Origin: Streptomyces glomeratus
GTDB taxonomy: Bacteria > Actinomycetota > Actinomycetes > Streptomycetales > Streptomycetaceae
Length of the DNA stretch: 64,000 nt
Direction: 5' to 3'
Assembly: GCF_021462825.1 (NCBI RefSeq)
Contig: NZ_JAKEEB010000008.1
Coordinates: forward strand, 62,001-126,000
Positions 28,608 to 37,972 of the stretch are shown here, one piece after another; position 1 is the stretch's first letter; each line of letters starts with the position of its first letter. The notes beneath the pieces were generated by a model. It was not told the origin of the DNA. It did no database searches and saw nothing but the letters and a program-made list of their open reading frames with translations. Made by a program: the position numbers and the translations under genes.

Positions 28608-30088
28608 TGCCTCTATGTCTTTCGTCAAGCGAGGCGTGGGGTTCTGGGTTCGTAGAAAGTGCCGTCGCGGAGGATCGCGAACAGCACGTTGATCCGTTGG
28701 CGGGCCAGGCGGAGAAGTGCCTGGGTGTGGGTCTTCCCGCGGGCCCGGCATTTGTCGTAGTAGGTGCGGGAGGCGGGATCGTGCAGCGCGGCGAACGCCG
28801 ACAGGAACATCGCGCGTTTCAGTTGCCGGTTGCCGCCTCGTGGCGCGTGTTCGCCGTGGATCGAGGTCCCCGATGACTTGGTCGTCGGGGCGAGGCCGGC
28901 GTAGGAGGCCAGGTGGGCAGCGGTGGGGAAGCTGGTGCCGTCGCCGACGGTGACCAGCAAGGTGGCGGCGGTCCTGACCGCGACCCCCGGAATCGAGGTC
29001 AGGACCGCGGAAAGAGGGTGAGCCTCCAGCAGCAGTCCGATCTGCGCTTCCAGGGCTCGTCGCTGTTCGTGGACGGCCGCGAGCGAACGGGCCAGGGACG
29101 GGATCACCAGGTCGAGGGTGCCGGTGCCCGGGACCACGACGGTCTGCTCGTCGAGTGCATCGAACACCTCGTCGATCAGCCGCTGGGCCATGCGCGGAGC
29201 CTTGGGCCGGATCACCTCAACCAGCTTGCGGCGTCCGGCTTTCCGCAGGGCGGCTGGGGATCCGTAGCGTTCCAGCAGCCAGGTCACGGCGGGGTGGTCC
29301 AGGCGCGGGCCCAGGACGCGCTCCAGGCTGGGGTGGAACTGGGTGAGCAGGCCGCGTATCCGGTTCGAGGTGCGAGTCGCCTCGGCCGCGAGATCCTGGT
29401 CGAAGCCCACCAGCACGGTCAACTCGGCGGTGATCTCGTCGGTCAGTTCCAACGAGCGCAGGGTGTGCGGCATGGTCCGTGCGGCGTCCGCGATCACCGC
29501 GGCGTCCTTCGCGTCGGTCTTCGCCTCGCCCGGGTAGAGATCGGCGATCCGCCTCATGGACAAGCCGGGCAGGTAGGCGACCTTGCAGCCGGCGGCCCGG
29601 GCGACCGTCAGGGGCAGGGCTCCGATCGAGGCGGGCTGATCCACGATCACCAGCACGGTGCCGAACTTCGCGGCCAGCTTGTCGAAGACGGCCCGCAGCT
29701 TTGGCTCGCTGTTAGGCAGCTGCCTGTCGAAGACCTTCTTCCCGGCCGGGGTCAGCCCGTGCCCGTGATGGGCGCTCTTGCCGACGTCCAGGCCGAGGAA
29801 GACGCCCACGTCGTCGATGTCGTCCAACCGATCCTCCTGAACGGGGCTCATGCGGTGCTGGCCAGGGCGTTGGCGTCGTATGCGCGCATCCACGTTATGC
29901 AGACCTGCCGCCCGCAACGGTCAGGCATTGCGCCAGGCCAGGCGGTAGTCGGACCTCTCATCAGCGTCTCCAACGGCGCCTCCCAGGCCCGGTGACACCA
30001 CCCCCCGGGTCATCCGTTCGACAGGGGGGAACAGTCATGCCGGGCCCGGAGGCCAGCGGTCCTCTTGCAGGACCGCGGAAAACATAAC
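28608..30088. mobile_element. IS110-family insertion sequence (approximate ends)
   Basis: An intact IS110-type transposase on the minus strand with a short 3-prime non-coding end (under about 20 nt) and a long 5-prime non-coding end (about 260 nt) before the next gene. IS110 elements lack terminal inverted repeats and make no clear target duplication, so ends are hard to read. I propose the two G runs as flanks because the sequence switches character there. This is the only obvious mobile insertion in the window. Confidence 0.65.
28625..29827 (-). CDS. IS110-family transposase (DEDD plus serine catalytic domains)
   Basis: RNA-guided recombinase of the IS110 family. The N-terminal RuvC-like DEDD domain starts at FLGLDVGKSAHHGHG and includes TDAKDAAVIAD. 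The C-terminal Transposase_20 domain, carrying the catalytic serine, contains LTSIPGVAVRTAATLLV and YAGLAPTTKSSGTSIHGEH. I choose TTG 29827 because AGGAGG lies 5 nt upstream, giving 400 aa; ATG 29851 is in frame but lacks a ribosome site. No frameshift is visible, so the element may be active. Confidence 0.92.
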   Translation of the reverse strand: MDDIDDVGVFLGLDVGKSAHHGHGLTPAGKKVFDRQLPNSEPKLRAVFDKLAAKFGTVLVIVDQPASIGALPLTVARAAGCKVAYLPGLSMRRIADLYPGEAKTDAKDAAVIADAARTMPHTLRSLELTDEITAELTVLVGFDQDLAAEATRTSNRIRGLLTQFHPSLERVLGPRLDHPAVTWLLERYGSPAALRKAGRRKLVEVIRPKAPRMAQRLIDEVFDALDEQTVVVPGTGTLDLVIPSLARSLAAVHEQRRALEAQIGLLLEAHPLSAVLTSIPGVAVRTAATLLVTVGDGTSFPTAAHLASYAGLAPTTKSSGTSIHGEHAPRGGNRQLKRAMFLSAFAALHDPASRTYYDKCRARGKTHTQALLRLARQRINVLFAILRDGTFYEPRTPRLA

Positions 30089-30130
30089 GGGGGGGGGAAT
30101 GAGTGACACAGCAGGCTTGAAGTCCGCTGT
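29828..30130 (-). other. Non-coding 5-prime end of the IS110 element, candidate bridge RNA region
   Basis: In IS110-group elements the non-coding DNA upstream of the transposase encodes a structured bridge RNA that pairs with donor and target DNA. Here this stretch has clear stems, for example GCGGTCCT/AGGACCGC (30056-30063 with 30069-30076) and a C6/G6 pair (30001-30006 with 30024-30029). I cannot define the RNA ends or guide loops by eye. The last ~40 nt belong to the antiporter gene leader. Confidence 0.45.
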
Positions 30131-31747
30131 GTGAACGTCGAACCTCCCGGAGTGCTGACCGTGGACCAGCTGGCCCTGTTGCTCCTGCTGTTGCTCGGGG
30201 CCGTGGTGAGCGTCCCTGTCGGCGACCGGCTGGGGCTGCCCGCCCCGGTGCTGATGACGCTGGTCGGAATCGCGCTCGCCCTGCCCGGTTTCGTGCCCAA
30301 TGTGAACATCCCGCCGCAGCTGATCCTGCCCGCGCTGCTGCCGCCGCTGCTGTACGCGGCGGTGCGCCGGACCTCGTGGCGGCAGTTCACGGCCAACAAA
30401 CGGCCGATCTTCCTGCTGGCCGTGGCGCTGGTGTTCGTCACCACCCTCTGCGTGGCGGCCGTCGCGCACACCGTGGTGCCGGGTCTGCCGATCGCGGCCG
30501 CGGTCGCGCTCGGCGCGGTGGTCGCGCCGCCCGACCCGGTCGCGGCGACCGCTGTGGCGGGGCAGCTCGGACTGCCCCGCCGGCTGGTGTCGATCCTGGA
30601 GGGCGAGGGCCTGTTCAACGACGTCACGGCGATCGTGCTGTACCACGTCGCGATCGCTGCCGTCGTCACCGGGACCTTCTCCCTGCCGCGGGCCCTGCTG
30701 GAACTGGCGCTCTCCGCGGTCGTCGCGCTGGCCGTCGGTCTCGCCCTCGGCTGGGTCGCCAACAAGCTGATCGGCCTGCTGGAGGACGCCACCCTGCAGG
30801 TGGGCCTGACGCTGCTGGTCCCGTACGCCTCCTATGTCCTGGCCGAGGAACTGCACGGCTCCGGTGTGCTGGCCGTGCTGGTCACCGCGCTGTTCCTGGC
30901 GGAGTACGCCGGCGACCCCGACGACGTGCTGATGCGCCTGGCCGGACACACGTTCTGGGACGTGGTGGACACTCTGGTCACCGGGGTCGCGTTCGGGCTG
31001 ATCGGGCTGGAGCTGCACCATGCCATCCGGACCGCGTCCGGGCGGTGGGGCCAGATGCTCGGCTGGGCCGCCGCGATCGTTGCCGTCGTGGTGCTCGTAC
31101 GGCTTCTGTGGCTGCTGCCCGCGACATGGCTGACCAAGCGCCTGCACGCCCTGCGGGACTACGACGAGGAGATCCCCGTGTCATGGCGGGAGACCGTCGT
31201 GATGTGGTGGTCGGGGATGCGGGGCGTGGCCTCGGTGGCGCTGGCCCTGGCCATCCCCTTGAACATGGACGACGGATCGCGCTTCCCCGACCGGGACGAG
31301 ATCGTCTTCATCGCCTTCGGGGTGATCATGGCGACCCTGGTCCTCCAGGGGCTGACGCTGCCGTGGCTGGTGAGGAGGCTGGGGGTGCGCGCCGACACGG
31401 TGAGCGAGAAGGAGTTCGAACGGAAGCTGGCGATCCGTGCGGCCAAGGCGGCGAAGCGACGGCTGAGGGAGATCGAGGAGGTCGAGGAGCTGCCGGAGGA
31501 GCTGTCCGAGCAGCTGCTGCGGCGGGCGTTCGACATCGGTGCGCGCATCAGCCCCGACCTGGGGGACGAGGAGCGGCGCGAGGCGCACCAGCAGCGTGCC
31601 CGCCGCCTCAAGCGGCTGCGCAGGATCCAGCAGGAGATGCTGAGCGCGGCGCGGCACGAGGTGCTCGCGGCACGCAGCGAGCCGGGGGCGGACCCCGAGA
31701 TCGTCGACCGGGTGCTGCGCCACCTGGACGTACGCAGTCTGCGCTGA
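30131..31747 (+). CDS. Monovalent cation/proton antiporter (CPA1, NhaP type)
   Basis: Membrane antiporter exchanging Na+ or K+ for protons, for pH and salt balance. About 12 hydrophobic segments are visible, with the CPA1 ion-site motif APPDPVAATAV and the segment EGEGLFNDVTAIVLY, followed by MRGVASVALALA. A charged, helical cytoplasmic tail of about 120 residues follows. Length 538 aa. GTG 30131 is the listed start; an in-frame GTG at 30161 (LTVDQLAL region) is also possible. Located just past the IS110 element, so its original promoter may have been altered by the insertion. Confidence 0.9.
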   Translation: MNVEPPGVLTVDQLALLLLLLLGAVVSVPVGDRLGLPAPVLMTLVGIALALPGFVPNVNIPPQLILPALLPPLLYAAVRRTSWRQFTANKRPIFLLAVALVFVTTLCVAAVAHTVVPGLPIAAAVALGAVVAPPDPVAATAVAGQLGLPRRLVSILEGEGLFNDVTAIVLYHVAIAAVVTGTFSLPRALLELALSAVVALAVGLALGWVANKLIGLLEDATLQVGLTLLVPYASYVLAEELHGSGVLAVLVTALFLAEYAGDPDDVLMRLAGHTFWDVVDTLVTGVAFGLIGLELHHAIRTASGRWGQMLGWAAAIVAVVVLVRLLWLLPATWLTKRLHALRDYDEEIPVSWRETVVMWWSGMRGVASVALALAIPLNMDDGSRFPDRDEIVFIAFGVIMATLVLQGLTLPWLVRRLGVRADTVSEKEFERKLAIRAAKAAKRRLREIEEVEELPEELSEQLLRRAFDIGARISPDLGDEERREAHQQRARRLKRLRRIQQEMLSAARHEVLAARSEPGADPEIVDRVLRHLDVRSLR

Positions 31748-31752
31748 CACCG

Positions 31753-31816
31753 CCGCATCCCTCCGGGACCGGGCGCCGTCCCTCCGGGACCAGGCGCCGC
31801 ATCCCTCCGGGACCGG
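31753..31816 (+). repeat. Three imperfect copies of a CTCCGGGACC unit after the antiporter gene
   Basis: The block TCCCTCCGGGACC followed by (G/A)GGCGCCG occurs about three times in tandem just past the antiporter stop. Each copy contains TCCCTCCGGGA, which can fold on itself. It may act as a terminator or be a simple repeat. Confidence 0.6.
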
Positions 31817-31924
31817 CCGCGGCGGCCCGCGGGGCGGACCGCGCGGGGACCCGGCGGGTGCAACGCCTCGGCCACCCGACCCAACCCGGCGCAATGGCAA
31901 CCGCCCATCGGCTCCCCGCCTTTG

Positions 31925-31930
31925 TACGAT
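31925..31930 (+). promoter_or_regulatory. -10 element of a likely leaderless SDR transcript
   Basis: TACGAT ends 6 nt before ATG 31937 and no Shine-Dalgarno is present. This is the clearest example in the window of a -10 hexamer set for transcription from the start codon. Confidence 0.6.
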
Positions 31931-31936
31931 CGGATC

Positions 31937-32677
31937 ATGGCGCGCAACGTGGTGATCAGCGGTGGCGGCACGGGAATCGGGCTGGCGGCGGCGCGGGCCT
32001 TCGCCGCGGACGGGGACCGCGTGCTGCTCCTCGGGCGGCGGGCGGAGGTGCTTCGGCAGGCCGAAGTGCCCGGGGCGCTCACCTACGCGGCCGATCTGAG
32101 CGATCCGCACGCCGTGCGCGGGGTCGCCCGGTATGTGGCGGACGCGCTCGGCACCGTCGACGTCCTCGTCAACAGCGCGGGCGGTGCGGGGAACCTGGAG
32201 CCCCCGGACGGGACGGAGGACCCGCTCGGCGCGATCGCGCACACCTGGACCGTCAACTTCCGCCTCAACGTGCTCACCGCGGCCCTGCTCACGGAGGCGC
32301 TGCGCGACCGGCTCGCCTCGCCCGGCGGGCGCGTGCTGTTCCTCAGCTCCATCGCCGCCTACCGCGGCTCCGGCAGCGGGGCGTATGCCGCGTCCAAGGC
32401 CGCGCTGCACCCGTACGCCTTCGACCTGGCCCGGCAGCTGGGGCCCCGCGGTGTCACGGTGAACGTGGTCGCGCCCGGCTATGTCGAGAACACCGGGTTC
32501 TTCGGCGACGCGATGGACCCGGCGCGGCGCGACCGGCTCGTCGCCGAGACCTCGACCGGCCGTGCCGGTACGCCCGGTGACATCGCCCAGACCCTGCACT
32601 GGCTGGCGTCACCCGGCGCCCGGCACATCACCGCCCAGGTCATCCAGGTCAACGGCGGAGCCGAGCGGGGGCACTGA
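31937..32677 (+). CDS. Short-chain dehydrogenase/reductase
   Basis: NAD(P)-dependent oxidoreductase of the classical SDR fold. The cofactor loop is SGGGTGIG (residues 8-15), NSAG follows in the usual place, and the catalytic triad is Ser138-Tyr150-Lys154 (LSSIAAY, YAASK). Length 246 aa. An in-frame ATG at 31922 is rejected because the -10 element TACGAT overlaps it. The substrate is unknown. The gene is convergent with mscS, with 12 bp between stops. Confidence 0.92.
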   Translation: MARNVVISGGGTGIGLAAARAFAADGDRVLLLGRRAEVLRQAEVPGALTYAADLSDPHAVRGVARYVADALGTVDVLVNSAGGAGNLEPPDGTEDPLGAIAHTWTVNFRLNVLTAALLTEALRDRLASPGGRVLFLSSIAAYRGSGSGAYAASKAALHPYAFDLARQLGPRGVTVNVVAPGYVENTGFFGDAMDPARRDRLVAETSTGRAGTPGDIAQTLHWLASPGARHITAQVIQVNGGAERGH

Positions 32678-32689
32678 CGGGCCTGGGAC

Positions 32690-33865
32690 TCAGCCCCGGC
32701 CCGTCCGCGGCGACTCGTAGGCCTTGCGCAGCCGGTCCTCGGGCGGCTCGTGCGTTCCGCGGGCCGGGCCGTCGGGCGCCTCGTGTCCGCCGCGGGCCGC
32801 GCCCTCGGCCCGCGCGTGGTCCCTCCTGCTCGGCGGGGGGACGGCGCTCGCCGTGTTGACCCGGGGCAGCGCGTAGGGATGCTCCTCGTTCAGCCAGCGG
32901 ATCATCTGCTCGCGGACGGTGACCCGCACGGTCCAGATGTCGTCCGCGTCCTTGGCTGTCACCAGTGCCCGCACCTGCAGGGTGTTGGGCGTGGTGTCGG
33001 TGACCTGGAGGCCGTAGGCACGGCCGTCCCAGGCCGGGCACTCGCGCAGGATGTCGCGGAGCTTGTCGCGCATCGCCTCGACGGGCGCGCAGTGGTCGAC
33101 GTGGAAGTAGACGATGCCGGTCATCTGGGCGCCGCCGCGCGACCAGTTCTCGAACGGCTGCGAGGTGAAGTACGACACCGGCATGGTGATCCGGCGCTCG
33201 TCCCATGTCCGTACCGTCAGGTACGTCAGGGTGATCTCCTCGACGGTGCCCCACTCCCCGTTCACCACGACCGTGTCGCCGATCCGGACCATGTCGCCGA
33301 ACGCTATCTGCAATCCGGCGAAGAGGTTGGAGAGCGTGGACTGCGCGGCGACACCGGCGACGATGCCGAGGATGCCGGCCGAGGCCAGCAGCGAGGCGCC
33401 GGCCGTCCGCATCGCCGGGAACGTCAGCAGCATCGCGCTGGCCGCCACCACCCCCACGACCGCCGACACCACCCGCATGATCAGCGACACCTGGGTGCGC
33501 ACGCGCCGGACCCGGGCCGGGTCGCGATGGGCGCGGGCGTAGCGGGAGTACGACGTCTCGACGACGGCGCTCGCGATACGGATCACCAGCCAGGCGGCGG
33601 AACCGATGAGGACGAGCGTCAGGGTGCGTCCGACGGCGACGCGATGGGCCTCGAGGAGCTTCGCCTGGTCGTAGGACCCTCTCAGCAGGGCCGCGCACAG
33701 AACGAGCTGGTAGGGGATGCGGCCGCGACGGAGCAAGCCCCACAGGGGAGTCTCGGGGTGCCCGGCGTTCGCCCTGCGCAGCAGGCGGTCCGTGGCCCAC
33801 CCCACGAGCACGGTGAGCACGACCGAGCCACCGACGACGATCACCGGGCGCAGTACGTTCTCCAT
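32690..33865 (-). CDS. MscS-family mechanosensitive ion channel
   Basis: Membrane channel relieving turgor on osmotic downshock. Several N-terminal membrane segments precede the pore helix (GILGIVAGVAAQSTLSNLFAG), followed by the beta-domain (GDTVVVNGEWGTVEEITLTY) and a mixed C-terminal domain. The last 60 residues are an Arg/Glu/Pro-rich tail. Length 391 aa, ATG 33865. The divergent hydrolase gene starts about 100 bp upstream. Confidence 0.92.
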   Translation of the reverse strand: MENVLRPVIVVGGSVVLTVLVGWATDRLLRRANAGHPETPLWGLLRRGRIPYQLVLCAALLRGSYDQAKLLEAHRVAVGRTLTLVLIGSAAWLVIRIASAVVETSYSRYARAHRDPARVRRVRTQVSLIMRVVSAVVGVVAASAMLLTFPAMRTAGASLLASAGILGIVAGVAAQSTLSNLFAGLQIAFGDMVRIGDTVVVNGEWGTVEEITLTYLTVRTWDERRITMPVSYFTSQPFENWSRGGAQMTGIVYFHVDHCAPVEAMRDKLRDILRECPAWDGRAYGLQVTDTTPNTLQVRALVTAKDADDIWTVRVTVREQMIRWLNEEHPYALPRVNTASAVPPPSRRDHARAEGAARGGHEAPDGPARGTHEPPEDRLRKAYESPRTGRG

Positions 33866-33957
33866 GCCTTCGAACGTAACCGCCTGGCGGCATCCTGAAC
33901 CTGTGTCCCGGATCTCACGGAGAACCCACTGGTCACAGTGGTGTCCATGCCGGCTGG

Positions 33958-33963
33958 CACCAT
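33958..33963 (+). promoter_or_regulatory. -10-like element before the hydrolase gene
   Basis: CACCAT ends 6 nt before ATG 33970 and no Shine-Dalgarno is visible, so the transcript may be leaderless. The hexamer match is weak. Confidence 0.3.
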
Positions 33964-33969
33964 GGGTCC

Positions 33970-34539
33970 ATGAACATCATCCTCTTCCACTCGACGTACG
34001 GACCGCGGCCCGCGGTCCGGGCCGCCGCCGACCGGCTGCGTGCCGCCGGGCACGAGGTGTGGACCCCCGACCTGTTCGGGGGCCGCACCTTCGAGACGGT
34101 CGAGGAGGGCATGGCCTTCAACGACGAGATCGGCAAGGAGGAGCTGCTGAAGCGGGCGGTCCTGGCCGCCGCGCCGTACTCGGAGCGAGGAGTGGTGTAC
34201 GCGGGGTTCTCGCTCGGCGCGTCCATCGCGCAGACCCTGGCGCTCGGCGACAGGAACGCGCGCGGCCTCCTGCTGCTGCACGGCACGTCGGACATCGCGC
34301 CGAGCGCCCAGGTGGACGAGCTGCCGGTGCAGCTGCATGTCGCCGAGCCGGACCCGTTCGAGACGGACGACTGGCTGAGCGCCTGGTATCTGCAGATGCG
34401 CAGAGCGGGCGCGGACGTCGAGATCTACCGGTACGCGGGTGCCGGTCACCTCTACACCGACCCCGAGCTGCCGGACTACGACGAGGAGGCGGCCGAGGCC
34501 ACCTGGCGGGTGGCGCTCGGCTTCCTCGACAGTCTGTAG
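33970..34539 (+). CDS. Dienelactone hydrolase-family alpha/beta hydrolase
   Basis: 189-aa alpha/beta hydrolase. The nucleophile elbow is AGFSLGAS with Ser81, where classical dienelactone hydrolases have Cys; a likely acid lies in AEPDPFETDD and the His in GAGHLYTD. The substrate is unknown. ATG 33970. The gene is convergent with phoD (10 bp between stops) and divergent from mscS. Confidence 0.85.
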   Translation: MNIILFHSTYGPRPAVRAAADRLRAAGHEVWTPDLFGGRTFETVEEGMAFNDEIGKEELLKRAVLAAAPYSERGVVYAGFSLGASIAQTLALGDRNARGLLLLHGTSDIAPSAQVDELPVQLHVAEPDPFETDDWLSAWYLQMRRAGADVEIYRYAGAGHLYTDPELPDYDEEAAEATWRVALGFLDSL

Positions 34540-34549
34540 CAGGGTCCCG

Positions 34550-36220
34550 TTACACCGGGTCGTAGGTCCTCTCGACCTTCTGGGTGCCGCTGCGGGTGCG
34601 GTACGAACGCGCCCAGCTGGAGGTGGCGTTCGCGTTCGTGCGGTCGGACAGGACGTAGTAGTCCATCTGCGCGCGGTCGGCGGTGATGTCCAGGACGCCA
34701 TAGCCGTGGCGGTCGGTGTCCACCCAGTGCACATGCCGGTTGGCGGCGCGGATGAGCGGCGAGGCGACCGAGGAGACGGTGCCCTCGGGGACCTTCACGA
34801 TGTCGTCGAGGTTGTCGGAGGTCACCGACGTGACGACGAACTCGGTGGCCGCCGACACCGACAGCGGGTACGTGCCCGCGTCCACCGGAACGTCGTTGGC
34901 CCATGCCATGTGGATGTCACCCGTCAGGAAGACGGTGTTGCCGATGGCGTTGGAGCGCAGGTGGCTCAGCAGTTCGCGGCGGTCGTCGGTGTAGCCGTCC
35001 CACTGGTCGGTGTTGGCGGCGATGCCCTCCTGCGGCAGCCCGAGCAGCTTCGCGAGCGGCTTGAACAGGTCGGCGGAGAGGGAGCCGAAGGAGAACGGCG
35101 AGATCATCACGGAGTTGCCGACCAGCCGCCACTTGGTGTCGGAGGCCTTCAAGCCGGCCTTCAGCCAGTCGAGCTGGGCGCGCCCCGTGATCGTGCGGTT
35201 CGGGTCGTCGACCGAGCCGCTGGCAGTGGCCGCCTGCTGGGAGCGGAAGGAGCGCAGATCCAGCAGGGACAGGTCGGCGAGCTTGCCGAAGCGCAGCCGC
35301 CGGTAGGTGGTGCCGGCGACCGCCGGGCGGACCGGCATCCACTCGAAGTAGGCCTGCCTGGCGGCGGCCTGACGGGCCGTCCAGGTGCCCTCGGCGCCCT
35401 CGGTGTGGTTGACCGCGCCGCCCGACCAGGCGTTGTCGGCGAACTCGTGGTCGTCCCAGATCGCGATGACCGGGGCCTTCAGATGCAGTGCCTGAAGGTC
35501 GGGGTCCGTCTTGTACTTGGCGTGCCGGGTGCGGTAGTCGGCGAGGGTGAGGATCTCGTTCGCGGGCGCGTGGGGGCGCACGACCTTGCCCCGGGCCGCG
35601 TACTCGCCGGACTTGTACTCGTAGATGTAGTCGCCGAGATGCAGCCAGGCGTCCAGGTCGTTGCGGGCCGCGAGGTGGCGGTAGGCGGAGAAGTAGCCGG
35701 CCTCCCAGTTGGCGCAGGAGACCACGCCGAAGCGCAGGCCGGGGACGGCGGCGTCGGCCGCCGGCGCGGTGCGGGTACGCGCCACCGGGGAGTCGGTGCC
35801 GCCGGCCGAGAATCGGAACCAGTAGTCGGTGGCCGGTTCCAGGCCCCGGATGTCGGCCTTGACGGTGTGGTCGGAGGCGGCCGTCGCGGTGGTGGAGCCC
35901 TTGGCGACGATGGTGGCGAACGCCTTGTCCCTGGCGACGACCCAGCTCACCTCGGTGTCCGGACCGAGCCCGGAGCCGGGTATCGCCTCCGGGGTGGGGG
36001 TCACGCGGGTCCACAGCAGCACGCCGTCGGGCAGCGGGTCACCGGAGGCGACACCGTGCAGGAAGGCGGGGGCGTCCGTGGCGGCGCGGGCCGGAAGCGC
36101 GGCGGCCAGCGGGCCCGCCAGGACAGCGGTCGCCGCCGCGGCCTTGACGACCGTACGGCGGCGGGGCGAGAGCGAGTTGAGGCCCTGGGACGCCTCGGAT
36201 GATCTGTATCGACTGGTCAC
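34550..36220 (-). CDS. phoD: Secreted alkaline phosphatase/phosphodiesterase PhoD
   Basis: Metallophosphoesterase that releases phosphate outside the cell. The N-terminus has a twin-arginine signal ([15 protein letters not shown]) and an Ala-rich cleavage region near [12 protein letters not shown], so Tat export is expected. An N-terminal PhoD domain ([20 protein letters not shown]) is followed by the catalytic domain with metal-site segments [30 protein letters not shown] and TGDIHMAW. Length 556 aa. I see no clear PhoP direct repeats (GTTCACC) in the short upstream gap. Confidence 0.95.
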   Translation of the reverse strand: MTSRYRSSEASQGLNSLSPRRRTVVKAAAATAVLAGPLAAALPARAATDAPAFLHGVASGDPLPDGVLLWTRVTPTPEAIPGSGLGPDTEVSWVVARDKAFATIVAKGSTTATAASDHTVKADIRGLEPATDYWFRFSAGGTDSPVARTRTAPAADAAVPGLRFGVVSCANWEAGYFSAYRHLAARNDLDAWLHLGDYIYEYKSGEYAARGKVVRPHAPANEILTLADYRTRHAKYKTDPDLQALHLKAPVIAIWDDHEFADNAWSGGAVNHTEGAEGTWTARQAAARQAYFEWMPVRPAVAGTTYRRLRFGKLADLSLLDLRSFRSQQAATASGSVDDPNRTITGRAQLDWLKAGLKASDTKWRLVGNSVMISPFSFGSLSADLFKPLAKLLGLPQEGIAANTDQWDGYTDDRRELLSHLRSNAIGNTVFLTGDIHMAWANDVPVDAGTYPLSVSAATEFVVTSVTSDNLDDIVKVPEGTVSSVASPLIRAANRHVHWVDTDRHGYGVLDITADRAQMDYYVLSDRTNANATSSWARSYRTRSGTQKVERTYDPV

Positions 36221-36250
36221 GACCGATCAGGTTACTGAGCGGTATGCGCC

Positions 36251-36283
36251 AGAGCGGGCGAACTCCGAAAGTTCGCCCGCTCT
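36251..36283 (-). terminator. Terminator after the DsbA-like gene
   Basis: AGAGCGGGCGAACT (36251-36264) pairs perfectly over 14 bp with 36270-36283, loop CCGAA. It starts 30 nt past the DsbA-like stop on the minus strand and separates that gene from phoD. Confidence 0.8.
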
Positions 36284-36312
36284 TCATGCGGAGGCAGGAT
36301 TGCCCGTTGGCG

Positions 36313-37131
36313 TCAGCCCTTGAGAGCCGCGCCCACCACCCTGTCGAAGTCGGCCACCGTCAGCAGCGGGGTGCCCTGGTTGTCGGCGGTGAGCTTCTTG
36401 CCGTCCATGACGAAGCCCGGAGTGCCCGTCACGCCGTCCTTGTTGGTGTCGAAGGTCTTCGACATGGCCATCGCCCAGGCGTCGTAGGTGCCCTTCTTGA
36501 CCGCGTCCTGGAACTTCGCGTTGCCCTTCAGCGCGGGGACCGTGTCGGCGACCTTGATGAGGTAGCTGTCGTCCTTGAACGTGTCGGTCTGCTCGTTCGG
36601 GTGCCACTTCGCCGAGTAGAGGGCGCCCTTGTACTCGAGGAACGCCTCCGGGCTGACGTTGAGCGCGGCACCGAGGGCGCTCAGCGCGTTCTTGGAGCCG
36701 ACGCCGTTGTCGTGGCCGTCGAGGAACGTGGCCCCGATGTACTGGATCTTGAACTTGCCGTCGTCGATGTCCTTCTTCACCGTCGTGCCGACCGTCTGCT
36801 CGAACTGGGCGCAGACCGGGCAGCGCGGGTCCTCGTAGATCTTCAGGGTCTTCTTGGCGGTGTCCTTGCCGATGACGACCGTGGTGCCGTCGGTGCCCGT
36901 CGTGTTGGCCGGGGCGACGACCTTGGCGTCCTTCAGGCCCTCCCAGTAGCTGGGCTTGTTGGCCTGGACGACGGCGTAGCCTATGCCGCCGGCCGCGGCC
37001 AGCACGGCCACGACCGAGGCGGCCACGATGATCTGCCGCTTGGCCTTGTCACGCTTGGCCTGCCGCTCGCGCTCCACGCGCAGCCGCTCCCGGGCCGCCG
37101 TCTTCGCCGCCTGGCTGTTCCGCTTGCTCAT
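36313..37131 (-). CDS. Membrane-anchored DsbA-like thioredoxin-fold protein
   Basis: Predicted extracytoplasmic thiol oxidoreductase. A basic N-terminus leads to one membrane segment (IIVAASVVAVLAAAGGIGYAVV) and then a DsbA-like thioredoxin fold with the CPVC redox centre in YEDPRCPVCAQFEQ. The cis-Pro region is GVTGTPGFVMDG. I choose ATG 37131 because GGAG lies upstream at good spacing and the protein begins SKRNSQAAK; the frame continues open to 37161. Length 272 aa. It is upstream of a membrane protein on the same strand order and may act in disulfide formation. Confidence 0.9.
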   Translation of the reverse strand: MSKRNSQAAKTAARERLRVERERQAKRDKAKRQIIVAASVVAVLAAAGGIGYAVVQANKPSYWEGLKDAKVVAPANTTGTDGTTVVIGKDTAKKTLKIYEDPRCPVCAQFEQTVGTTVKKDIDDGKFKIQYIGATFLDGHDNGVGSKNALSALGAALNVSPEAFLEYKGALYSAKWHPNEQTDTFKDDSYLIKVADTVPALKGNAKFQDAVKKGTYDAWAMAMSKTFDTNKDGVTGTPGFVMDGKKLTADNQGTPLLTVADFDRVVGAALKG

Positions 37132-37211
37132 ATTGGTGATCTCCATGTGGGACGCGCACATGTCGTACGCGGGATACGTGTGGGGGACTCGTCGTGCTCA
37201 GGTGCCGCCGC

Positions 37212-37904
37212 TCAGCTGAGGGCGAGGGCGGGGGAGCACGGCGGTCCACGCCGTCCCAGGGAGTGCACGAGGAGCCGGTCGCGGGCGGCGGCGGCCGGCC
37301 GGGGGGCCGGTCGCGGCAGCCGGCGGACCGGGGACACCCGTACGGCGACGGCGGCCGCCGCCAGCAGCAGCGGCCGGAAGGTGGTCGCGGCGACCGCGCG
37401 CAGCAGCTGGGCCAGAGCCCGCTCGCCCCGGCGCAGCCAGACGGCGGCCAGCAGGCCCACGCAGACGTGCGCGGCGAGCAGCAGCCAGGCGGCGGCCGGA
37501 CCGGCCTGTGCGAGGAGCGCCTCGGGGCGGCCGGGGGCGCCGGTCACCTGGGCCAGCGGAGTCCCCACGGTGCCGCCCCGGCACAGCACGTCGAAGCCGA
37601 ACGCGTGCAGGGGGCCTGCGACCGGGCCGCCCGCCCTTCCGTAGCAGGCGTCCTGGCCGGTGGTGAACACCGTGTCCGCGGCCAGCTCCAGCGGGATCAG
37701 CAGGGCCGCGATCCGGCCGAAGCCGCGCTCGCGGCCCGCCAGCGCGAACGCGGTGACGAACACGCCGGTGGCCACCGAGGCCACGGTCGCCACCGGCAGC
37801 GGGGCCCTGGACAACAGGACGTGCGACGCGGTGCTGAGCGTCACGACGACGGCCGTGAACAGCGCCGCGCGCACGGCTCTGAACTGGGTCCCGGATATGT
37901 CCAT
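37212..37904 (-). CDS. Conserved integral membrane protein of unknown function
   Basis: About 230 residues with five or six hydrophobic segments and no domain I recognise. Two cysteines lie in GQDACYGRAGG and FDVLCRGGT, both probably in extracytoplasmic loops. The end is Arg/Pro-rich. ATG 37904 is used; GTG 37925 in the same frame would add seven residues and neither has a strong ribosome site. The gene precedes the DsbA-like gene on the same strand, 80 bp apart, so a link to thiol chemistry is possible but unproven. Confidence 0.75.
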   Translation of the reverse strand: MDISGTQFRAVRAALFTAVVVTLSTASHVLLSRAPLPVATVASVATGVFVTAFALAGRERGFGRIAALLIPLELAADTVFTTGQDACYGRAGGPVAGPLHAFGFDVLCRGGTVGTPLAQVTGAPGRPEALLAQAGPAAAWLLLAAHVCVGLLAAVWLRRGERALAQLLRAVAATTFRPLLLAAAAVAVRVSPVRRLPRPAPRPAAAARDRLLVHSLGRRGPPCSPALALS

Positions 37905-37972
37905 AGCGAAGGAAGAGTCTGTCACGCGGGTGGGTAAGCGGCCCCTAAAGGGTGCCTGTGCGTGCGCGAAGG

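Noticed and set aside
36221..36312. PhoP box upstream of phoD
   Set aside because: Looked for GTTCACC direct repeats on both strands and found none; the gap is mostly the terminator of the neighbouring gene. PhoP control is possible but not visible here.
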